Shown: one piece after another, positions 57,460-64,000 of the stretch | How positions within the stretch are numbered: position 1 is the first letter of the stretch | Layout of the letters: each line of letters opens with the position of its first letter | Source: Muricoccus nepalensis | GTDB taxonomy: Bacteria > Pseudomonadota > Alphaproteobacteria > Acetobacterales > Acetobacteraceae | NCBI RefSeq assembly: GCF_006438825.1 | Contig: NZ_RCZP01000022.1 | Location: forward strand, 25,183-89,182 | DNA length: 64,000 nucleotides | Reading direction: 5' to 3' | Made by a program: the position numbers and the translations under genes | Notes under the pieces: model-generated | The model's input: only the letters and a program-made list of their open reading frames with translations | Told to the model about the DNA's origin: nothing | Databases searched by the model: none

Positions 57460-58434
57460 ATGAACCGTCGCCGCCTTGGCCAGGGGGCGCTCGCCCTCGG
57501 CCTCTCCTCGCTCGCCGCGCCGGCGCTCCGGGCGCAGGGCTTCGACCACACCATCCGCCTCGTCGTCCCGAACGCGCCGGGCGGGACGAGCGACATCCTG
57601 GCGCGCCTGATCGCGCCGGAACTGACCCGCGCCCTCGGCCAGAACGTTGTGGTGGAGAACCGCGCGGGCGCGGGCGGCAACATCGGCGCGGACGCGGTGG
57701 CCAAGAGCCCGCCCGACGGCCACACGCTGCTGCTGATGGACGTGACGACCATCGCGACGAACCCGGCGCTCTTCCCGCGCCTGCCCTTCGACAATCGGCG
57801 CGACCTCGCGCCGGTCACGATGCTCATCTACGCGCCCTACATCCTGGGGGTGGCCAACAAGCTGCCGGTGCGCGACGCGGCCGGGCTCGCGGCCTTCGCG
57901 AAATCCGCGCCCCAGCCGCTGAACGCCGGCAACTCGGGCGTCGGCACGGCCTCGCACCTCACCCTCATCCAGCTCGCCGACTTCTTCGGGCGGGAGATGA
58001 CGCACGTCCCCTACCGCGGCGGCGCCCCGGCGCTCACCGCCGTGGTGTCCGGGGAGGCCGACCTGACCATCGCCGGCGCCACCCAGGCCCAGGCCTACGC
58101 CACCAACGGGCAGATGCGCGCGGTGGCCGTCACCGGCACGCACCGCCTGGCCCCCCTGCCGGACGTGCCGACCTTCCGGGAGGTGGGCTGGCCCGCGGTG
58201 GACGCCGGCACCTGGCAGGGCGTGATGGCCCAGGGCAACACGCCCCGCCCGCTGCTGGACCGCCTGCACAAGGAGCTGGCCGCCGCCCTGACGCAGCCCG
58301 CGATCGCCGCGCGCCTGGCGGATCTCGGCGCTGAGCCGAGGACCGAGGGGCCGGAGCCCTTCCGCCGCTGGCTGGACCAGGAGACGCAGACCTACACGCA
58401 GCTCATCCGCGCCAACAACGTGCGCCTCGACTAG
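57460..58434 (+). CDS. Bug/TctC-family tricarboxylate-binding protein
   Basis: A 324-residue periplasmic binding protein. A signal peptide (MNRRRLGQGALALGLSSLAA) precedes the mature fold: IRLVVPNAPGGTSDILARLIAPELTRALGQNVVVENRAGAGGNIGADAVAKS is the diagnostic Bug N-lobe, and GVGTASHLTLIQLADFFG, VPYRGGAPALTAVVSGE follow. Such proteins bind carboxylates, and many act with TctAB transporters, but no TctA or TctB is adjacent. GGAGGAAGG site before the ATG at 57460. Confidence 0.9.
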   Translation: MNRRRLGQGALALGLSSLAAPALRAQGFDHTIRLVVPNAPGGTSDILARLIAPELTRALGQNVVVENRAGAGGNIGADAVAKSPPDGHTLLLMDVTTIATNPALFPRLPFDNRRDLAPVTMLIYAPYILGVANKLPVRDAAGLAAFAKSAPQPLNAGNSGVGTASHLTLIQLADFFGREMTHVPYRGGAPALTAVVSGEADLTIAGATQAQAYATNGQMRAVAVTGTHRLAPLPDVPTFREVGWPAVDAGTWQGVMAQGNTPRPLLDRLHKELAAALTQPAIAARLADLGAEPRTEGPEPFRRWLDQETQTYTQLIRANNVRLD

Positions 58435-58490
58435 CGGCGGAGCGGCCCTCCAGGCCGCCCTCGCGCCGAGGCGACACCCGGGACTCCTTG

Positions 58491-59554
58491 ATGACCGACC
58501 CCACGATCCGGCGCCCGCCCGGCGACCTCGCGGCCTTCGCCGCCGCCCTCTTCGCCGCCGCGGGGCTGGACGAGGGCAAGGCCGAGGCCGTCGGCCGCCT
58601 TCTCGTGCGCACCGACATGATGGGCCGCCGCACCCACGGCCTGGCCCAGGCCGGCGCCTATCTCGACCAGGTGGAGCGCGGGCTGATGGAGGGCGCGGGC
58701 GAGCCCGAGACGCTGCGCGACACCGGCGGCACGGTCGTCTGGGACGGCGGCTACCGCCCCGGGCTGTGGCTGGTGGAGCGCGCGCTCCATCTCGGCTTCG
58801 AGCGCCTGCCGCGCCACGGCACCGTCACCGTTGCGATCCGGCGCAGCCACCACATCGGCAGCCTGGCCACCCTCGCGAAGGAGGCGACGGACCGCGGCTA
58901 CCTGGCGATCCTCGCCTCCTCCGGCCCGCACACGAAGATCGTGGCCCCCTTCGGCGGCAAGGCGCCGCTGTTCAGCCCGAACCCCTTCGCGATCGGCTTC
59001 CCCGCGACCGAGGCGCCGGTGCTGGTGGACATCTCCGCCTCCATCACGACGGTCTCCATGACGCGGGAGAAGGCGGCGGCGGGCGCGCTGTTCGACCATC
59101 CCTGGCTGCTGGACCACGAGGGCCGGCCCACCCGCGACCCCGCGGTCGCCGAGCGCGCGGAGCAACGCGGCAGCCTCATGCTGCTCGGGGGCGAGGAGGC
59201 GGGGCACAAGGGCTTCGCCTCGCCCTGATGGTGGAGGCGCTGACCGGGGGCCTGGCCGGCCACGGCCGGCGCGAGGCGCCGACGCGCTGGGGGGCGAACG
59301 TCTTCCTCCAGCTCCTCGACCCCGAGGCCTTCGCGGGGCGGGAGGCCTTCCTCGGGCAGATGGACTTCCTGGCGGAGGGGGTCCACGCCAACCCGCCCAT
59401 CGACCCGGCGGCCCCGGTGCGCCTGCCGGGCGAGCGCGCGGCGCGCCTGATGGCGGAGGCGGAGAGAGAGGGCGTGGCGCTGCCGGCGGCCCTGGCCGAT
59501 GCGCTGCGTGGCTACGCGGCCCGGCTGGGGGTGGACGCGGCGGTGCTGGGCTGA
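58491..59554 (+). pseudogene. Malate/lactate dehydrogenase (Ldh2 family), frameshifted
   Basis: The first 245 codons encode an Ldh2/MDH-type NAD(P) oxidoreductase: RTDMMGRRTHGLAQ, SHHIGSLATLAKEA, SGPHTKIVAPFGGKAPLFSPNPFAIGFPA and LLGGEEAGHKGF. There the frame ends in SP-stop, but the other frame continues the family exactly (LALMVEALTGGLAG ... FLGQMDFLAEGVHANPP). Restoring one G at about 59217 (TTCGCC instead of TTCGGCC) makes an intact enzyme of about 355 residues. It may be a real mutation or a one-base sequencing error. Confidence 0.75.
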
Positions 59555-59617
59555 ACGCGAAGCCGCCCGCCTCGGCATACCCGGGCGGGCGGCGTCAGAA
59601 CGGGACGGCGCGGGCGC

Positions 59618-60139
59618 TCAGGCCCGGCGGAGCGCCCGCAGCGTCGCGAAGGCGAGCGCGGTCTTCACCGCCGTGCCCGGCACGAACAGCACGAAGCCCG
59701 CCATCACCGCGCGCTCCAGGCCCACGAAGCCGGAGAGCCAGAGGACGCCCGGCACGAAGACCACGAGATGGGCCGCGGCCAGCACCAGCGCCTGGCGCAG
59801 CGCGCCCTGGCCGGCCTGCCCCGCGATCCAGGCGGAGGCGACGAAGCCGAGCAGGAAGCCGGCGGTGGGACCCATCAGCGCCGCGGGGCCGCCCGTGCCG
59901 GCGGCGAAGACCGGCAGGCCCATCGCGCCCTCGGCGATGTAGAGAAGGACGGCGGCGGCACCGAGGCGGGAGCCGCCGAGCGCGCCGAGCAGCAGCACCG
60001 CGAGCGTCTGCAGCGTCGCCGGCACCGGCCACATCGGCAGGCTCACCTGCGCCGAGGCCGCCAGCACCGCCGAGCCCAGCAAGGCCTGCGACCAGAAGCG
60101 GAGCGCCGGGCGCGCGGCCAGGCCCTGAATGGCGGTCAT
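59618..60139 (-). CDS. bioY: BioY biotin transporter component
   Basis: A 173-residue membrane protein with six hydrophobic segments, the substrate-binding S component of the biotin ECF transporter. PVPATLQTLAVLLLGALGGSRLGAAAVLLYIAEGAMGLPVFA is the conserved BioY segment after TM1. No BioMN genes are adjacent, so it may use a shared energising module or act alone. Its ATG overlaps the mutY stop (ATGA). Confidence 0.9.
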   Translation of the reverse strand: MTAIQGLAARPALRFWSQALLGSAVLAASAQVSLPMWPVPATLQTLAVLLLGALGGSRLGAAAVLLYIAEGAMGLPVFAAGTGGPAALMGPTAGFLLGFVASAWIAGQAGQGALRQALVLAAAHLVVFVPGVLWLSGFVGLERAVMAGFVLFVPGTAVKTALAFATLRALRRA

Positions 60140-61314
60140 CCGAGTGTTCCCCTTCTGCGGGCGCCCCGCGCCCCGGATATCCCGCTTGCCACGCCGCCCA
60201 CGCCCTCGGCAAGCGGGCCCTCGGCGAGGGCGAGCAGGCGGCGCATGGCGGTGGGCAGCGCGGCGCGCGCGGCCCCGGGCTCCATCCAGGTCATCCCCGG
60301 CGGCGCCGGCGAATCGGGGGCGGCGGCCTCGGCGAGGCGCATCTCGAGGTCCAGGTGGGAGAAGCTGTGGTGCGCGGTGCCCGGCCGGAGTGTCCAGGAG
60401 AGGCCGGGAAGGGGGGCGTGGGGGAGGGCCTCCTCCAGCTCCCAGGGTTCCTCCCGCCAGGGGGCGCCGGGGATCTCCAGCATCCCGCCCAGCAGCCCCT
60501 CGGGCGGGCGGTGGCGCAGCAGCAGGCGGCCGGCGGGGTCGCGGGCGAGGAAGTGCAGCCCTTGCCGCCCGCCCCGCGCGGCCTTCGGGCTCTTCGCGGG
60601 CAGGCCGTCCTGGATGCCCTCCCGCCGGGCCCGGCAGTCGTCGCGCCAGGGGCAGAGGGCGCAGGCCGGGCGGCGCGGGGTGCAGATCGTGGCGCCGAGG
60701 TCGAAGAGCGCCTGGACGAAGTCCCCCGGCCGCGTCCGTGCCGCCTCCTGCTCCATGAAGCGTCCCGCGGCGGGGCCGATCAGGCGGCGGGCGCCGGGCA
60801 GCGGGTCGCGAATGGCGAGGAGGCGCGCGACCACGCGCTCCACGTTGCCGTCCACCGGCACGGTCGGCCGGCCGAAGGCGATGGCGGCGACGGCGGCCGC
60901 CGTGTAGGCGCCGATCCCCGGCAGCGCCCGCAGCCCCTCCTCGGTGTCTGGGAAGCCGCCGCGCGCCACCACGGCGCGGGCGGCCGCGTGCAGGTTCCGG
61001 GCGCGGGCGTAGTAGCCGAGCCCCGCCCACTCGGCCGCCACCTCCTCCCAGGGCGCGGCGGCGAGCGCGGCGACGTCCGGGAAGCGCCCGAGGAAGCGGT
61101 CGTAGCGCGGGCCGACGGTCGCGACCGTCGTCTGCTGGAGCATCACCTCCGACAGCCAGATGCGGTATGGGTCGGCGCTGCCCGGCGGACCGGTGACGCG
61201 CCAGGGCAGCACGCGCCGGTGGCGGTCGTACCAGGCGAGCAGCGGGACGGCGGAGGGAGGGTCGGGGATGGGATCGGACAAGGCGGGACCAGGGGAGGGG
61301 GCGGCGGGCCCCAA
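60136..61314 (-). CDS. mutY: Adenine DNA glycosylase MutY
   Basis: A 392-residue glycosylase that removes adenine from A:8-oxoG. WLSEVMLQQTTV holds the catalytic Glu, the helix-hairpin-helix ALPGIGAYTAAAVAAIAFG precedes VPVDGNVERVVARL with the catalytic Asp, and CTPRRPACALCPWRDDC is the [4Fe-4S] loop (CX6CX2CX5C). The C-terminal Nudix-like domain reads 8-oxoG. Transcribed with bioY; divergent from and overlapping the DUF721 gene start. Confidence 0.95.
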   Translation of the reverse strand: MGPAAPSPGPALSDPIPDPPSAVPLLAWYDRHRRVLPWRVTGPPGSADPYRIWLSEVMLQQTTVATVGPRYDRFLGRFPDVAALAAAPWEEVAAEWAGLGYYARARNLHAAARAVVARGGFPDTEEGLRALPGIGAYTAAAVAAIAFGRPTVPVDGNVERVVARLLAIRDPLPGARRLIGPAAGRFMEQEAARTRPGDFVQALFDLGATICTPRRPACALCPWRDDCRARREGIQDGLPAKSPKAARGGRQGLHFLARDPAGRLLLRHRPPEGLLGGMLEIPGAPWREEPWELEEALPHAPLPGLSWTLRPGTAHHSFSHLDLEMRLAEAAAPDSPAPPGMTWMEPGAARAALPTAMRRLLALAEGPLAEGVGGVASGISGARGARRRGTLG

Positions 61315-61804
61315 GGCAAGCCCCCTGCGGCGGAACCCGCCCCGCGGGCCGCTGCCCTATGAGGCGCCGCGGCCGGAGCTCGGCCTGCGCCCGCTCGGCG
61401 CCCTCGTGCCCCGCCTCACCCGCCCGGCCTTCAAGCGGCGGAGCCCGGCGGGGGCGCTGCTGATGGCGGACTGGCCGGGCATCGTCGGCCCCGCGATCGC
61501 GGCGGTGACGGTGCCGCGGCGCCTGACGGGGGGCACGCTGACCATCGGCTGCTCCGGCCCGATCGCGATGGAGCTGCAGCACCTCGGCCCGCAGCTCATC
61601 GGGCGGATCAACGCGGCGCTCGGCACCGTCACGGTGGAGACGCTGCGCTTCGTCCAGCAGGCGCCGGCGGGCGCGCGCAAGGCCCCGCCTCGCCCCGCCG
61701 CGCCCCTGCCCGAAACCGTTCGTGGCGCGCTGGACACGGTCGGCAACGCACCGTTGCGGGATGCCCTGGCAAGATTGGCGCGCGGGGTTTATCGAACCCG
61801 TTAA
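61268..61804 (+). CDS. DUF721 (DciA-like) protein
   Basis: About 178 residues. ALVPRLTRPAFKRRSPAGALLMADWPGIVG (given by region, about 40-70) and TIGCSGPIAMELQHLGPQLIGRINAALG form the DUF721 core, related to DciA, which helps load or support the replicative helicase. The C-terminus is disordered and helical. The start is uncertain; the ATG at 61268 lies inside the mutY start region. Confidence 0.75.
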   Translation: MGSDKAGPGEGAAGPKASPLRRNPPRGPLPYEAPRPELGLRPLGALVPRLTRPAFKRRSPAGALLMADWPGIVGPAIAAVTVPRRLTGGTLTIGCSGPIAMELQHLGPQLIGRINAALGTVTVETLRFVQQAPAGARKAPPRPAAPLPETVRGALDTVGNAPLRDALARLARGVYRTR

Positions 61805-61846
61805 CGACCCCGCCAGCCTCGCCGCCAGCATGGGATACACGTCACG

Positions 61847-62470
61847 ATGCGCCTCGCCCGCCGCAGCCTGCTCCTCGCCGCCCCCTCGGCCGCGCTGCTC
61901 CCCTCCCTGGCAACCTCGCCGGCCCTGGCCCAGGCGCCCGTCGCCGACCCAAGGCTGGGCGAGCGCTCGGCCGGCAAGGCGGAGGCGACGCCGGTGATCG
62001 AGTACTTCTCCCTCACCTGCTCCCACTGCGCGGACTTCCACAACCGCACCTGGCCGCAGGTGAAGTCGCGGCTGGTGGAGACCGGCAAGGTGCGCATGAT
62101 CTGGCGCGACTTCCCGCTCGACCAGGTGGCGCTGGCCGCCGCCGCCGTCGCCCGCGCCCTGCCGCCGGAACGCTACGAGGGCTTCGTCAGCGCCCTCTTC
62201 GCCTCGCAGGACCGCTGGGCCTTCGCGCGCGGCGCCGACAACATCGCCGAGATCGCCAAGATCGCGGCGCTGGCCGGCATGAGCCGCGCCCAGGTGGACG
62301 CGGCCCTGGCCGACCAGGCCCTGCAGCGCGGCATCCTCGAGAGCCGGATGAAGGCGCAGCAGGAGTTCAACGTCTCCTCCACCCCGACCTTCGTGTTCAA
62401 CAACCGCCCGAGCCCCGGCGCGCTCAGCTTCGAGCGCTTCGCGGAGCTGGCGGGCGTCTCCGCCTCCTGA
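61847..62470 (+). CDS. DsbA-family thioredoxin-fold protein
   Basis: A 207-residue exported oxidoreductase. A signal sequence (MRLARRSLLLAAPSAALL, Tat- or Sec-type, ending near ALAQA) precedes a thioredoxin fold with CSHC at residues 58-61 (YFSLTCSHCADFH) and a cis-Pro in SSTPTFVFNN. It resembles the DsbA/ScsC-type partners (DsbA family FrnE-like) with an inserted helical domain. It overlaps the smc start (TGATG), so the two are coupled. Confidence 0.85.
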   Translation: MRLARRSLLLAAPSAALLPSLATSPALAQAPVADPRLGERSAGKAEATPVIEYFSLTCSHCADFHNRTWPQVKSRLVETGKVRMIWRDFPLDQVALAAAAVARALPPERYEGFVSALFASQDRWAFARGADNIAEIAKIAALAGMSRAQVDAALADQALQRGILESRMKAQQEFNVSSTPTFVFNNRPSPGALSFERFAELAGVSAS

Positions 62471-64000
62471 TGGACAACGCCTCCGCCTCGCTCGATCCCG
62501 GCCTCGCCGGGTCGCTGGAGAGCCCGGCGGAGGAGGCGGGGGCGGCCGCCGCCGGTGGCCCCGCCGCCGACGAGGCCGGGCCGGGGGACGCCCCCGACGG
62601 CAGCCGCCAGCCCCGCACCGCCACCCTCTCGCGGCTGCGCATCGCCGGCTTCAAGTCCTTCGCCGAGGCCACGACCGTCGAGGTCCTGCCGGGGCTGACC
62701 GGCATCGTCGGCCCCAACGGCTGCGGCAAGTCGAACGTGGTCGAGGCGCTGCGCTGGGCCATGGGCGAGACCAACGCGCGCGCCATGCGCGGCGGCGAGA
62801 TGGACGACGTCATCTTCGCCGGCACCTCCACCCGCCCCGGCCGCAATCAGGCCGAGGTGACCCTGAGCCTGGAGGAGGCCGCCGGCCTCGCGCCGCCGCC
62901 CAACGCCGAGGCGGCGGAGCTCGAGATCACCCGCCGCATCGAGCGCGGCGCCGGCACCGGCTACCGCATCAACGGGCGCGAGACGCGCGGGCGGGACGTC
63001 GCCACGCTCTTCGCCGACATCGGCTCCGGCGCGCGGGCCTCGGGCATGGTCAGCCAGGGGCGCGTCTCCGCTCTCATCGGCGCCAAGCCGGAGGAGCGCC
63101 GCGGCGTGCTGGAGGAGGCGGCCGGCACCGCGGGCCTCCGCGCCCGCCGCCACGAGGCCGAGCTGAAGCTCCGCCAGGCCGAGACCAACCTCACCCGCGC
63201 CGACGACCTGCGGACCCAGCTCGAGGCCCAGCGCGAATCGCTGCGCAAGCAGGCCCGGCAGGCCGCGCGCTACCGCAACCTCTCGGGCCTGACCCGCGCC
63301 GCCGAGGCCGAGTGGATGGCGCTGCTGGCCGCGCGCGCGGAGGGGCAGCTTCTCTCCGCCCGCCATGCGCTGGACGCCGCCCGCGCCGCCACCCGCGCGG
63401 CCGAAGCCGCCGCCGAGGCCGCGACGCGCCGGGCGCATGCCGCCGACATGGCGCTGCCCGGCCCCCGCGCCGCCGAGGCCGCCGCCCGCACCGCGCTCGA
63501 GCGCCGCCGCGTGGAGGGCGAGGGACTGGCCGCCGCCGAGGCCCGCGCCCGCGCCGCGCGCGACGCCGCGGCCGATCGCCTCGCGCAGATCGAGGCCGAC
63601 CACGCCCACGCGGCCACCGTCGTGCACGACGCCGAGGTGGCCCAGGGCCGCCTGACCGAGGAGGCCGGGGTGCTGGCCGGCGCGCTGGCCGCCCTGCCGG
63701 CGCGCCTCGCCGCCGCCGCCGAGGCCCTCGCCCTCGCCGAGGACGCGGCGCGCGGCGCGGAGGGCGAGGCCGAGCGCGCCGCCGAGGCCGCCGCCGAGGC
63801 CGCGCTGGCCTATGAGCGCCTGCAGGACGCCCGCCGCGGCGCCGAGGCCGAGCGGCGCCGACTGGCCGCCGAGGCCGCGCGGCTGGAGGAGGAGCGCGCC
63901 AAGGCCCTCGCCGCCAACGTCTCGCCCGAGGCCCTGTCGAGCGCCGCCGCCGAAGCCGAGGCCGCGGACGCCGCCCTGGCCGCGGCCCGCTCCGCCCTCG
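62470..64000 (+). CDS. smc: Chromosome segregation protein SMC, N-terminal part, cut by window edge
   Basis: The N-terminal 510 residues of an SMC ATPase, which compacts and separates chromosomes. After an unusually long Ala/Gly/Glu-rich N-terminal extension of about 52 residues, LSRLRIAGFKSFAEATTVEVLPGLTGIVGPNGCGKSN gives the Walker A at 81-88. MVSQGRVSALIGAKPEERRGVLEEAAG is the Q-loop region, and an Ala/Glu/Arg-rich coiled coil follows to the window end. The hinge, second coil and Walker B lie outside. Confidence 0.9.
   Translation, partial: MDNASASLDPGLAGSLESPAEEAGAAAAGGPAADEAGPGDAPDGSRQPRTATLSRLRIAGFKSFAEATTVEVLPGLTGIVGPNGCGKSNVVEALRWAMGETNARAMRGGEMDDVIFAGTSTRPGRNQAEVTLSLEEAAGLAPPPNAEAAELEITRRIERGAGTGYRINGRETRGRDVATLFADIGSGARASGMVSQGRVSALIGAKPEERRGVLEEAAGTAGLRARRHEAELKLRQAETNLTRADDLRTQLEAQRESLRKQARQAARYRNLSGLTRAAEAEWMALLAARAEGQLLSARHALDAARAATRAAEAAAEAATRRAHAADMALPGPRAAEAAARTALERRRVEGEGLAAAEARARAARDAAADRLAQIEADHAHAATVVHDAEVAQGRLTEEAGVLAGALAALPARLAAAAEALALAEDAARGAEGEAERAAEAAAEAALAYERLQDARRGAEAERRRLAAEAARLEEERAKALAANVSPEALSSAAAEAEAADAALAAARSAL

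Overview
The window looks like a piece of chromosome from a GC-rich alphaproteobacterium, most likely an Acetobacteraceae of the Roseomonas type. This is inferred from the very high GC of the housekeeping block, a CcrM-type methylase, a PEP-CTERM protein, BioY and the glycine cleavage genes; no rRNA marker is present. It divides sharply into two parts. About 1-44,600 is a mosaic accessory region of mixed, often lower GC, full of broken insertion sequences. About 44,670-64,000 is a compact, GC-rich core block.

Accessory part, left to right: an IS3-type element cut by the window edge; a metallopeptidase gene tightly coupled to a ComEC-like metallo-beta-lactamase-fold gene, followed by a lipoprotein (1.66-6.9 kb); a PEP-CTERM protein; a broken IS630 element; an acetyltransferase killed by one stop codon but still carrying an attenuator-like leader; a membrane-anchored protein with a HEPN-like motif; an IS5-family element carrying a passenger gene (11.2-12.5 kb); a lipoprotein; a PAP2-type phosphatase/haloperoxidase; a cyclase-TPR protein divergent from a subtilisin-like protease, followed by a protein resembling a degenerate cyclase domain (13.6-18.6 kb).

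The most interesting locus is at 19.6-22.0 kb on the minus strand: a compact RiPP-type (ribosomally made, post-translationally modified peptide) operon. Its order is a 54-residue precursor peptide, a perfect 28-nt intercistronic hairpin, a radical SAM/SPASM maturase, a PqqD-like peptide-binding protein, and a DMT/EamA-family transporter. The last three overlap by stop/start coupling. I do not recognise the precursor. Transposon remnants flank the locus on both sides.

Next come a possible nuclease-fold protein (23.8-24.9 kb); an aminotransferase/MFS pair between a GntR gene and a divergent LysR gene (25.5-29.8 kb); a phosphinothricin-type acetyltransferase divergent from a LysR gene; a molybdopterin oxidoreductase; a SEC-C methyltransferase; a second IS5-family element with a different passenger gene (35.6-37.2 kb); and a type III restriction-modification operon whose mod gene has a one-base frameshift (37.2-41.6 kb). 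Decayed regulator and IS630 fragments and two unknown genes close the region.

Core part: rnhA, thrB and ispH on the minus strand; a lipoprotein; a tandem glycine riboswitch followed by gcvT-gcvH-gcvP and Nudix and GNAT genes in an overlapping chain; a Tat-type hydrolase; an SDR; rnhB; a ccrM-like methylase; a Bug-type binding protein; a frameshifted Ldh2-family dehydrogenase; mutY-bioY divergent from a DUF721 gene; a DsbA-like thioredoxin; and the start of smc, cut by the right edge. I saw no CRISPR array, rRNA or tRNA.
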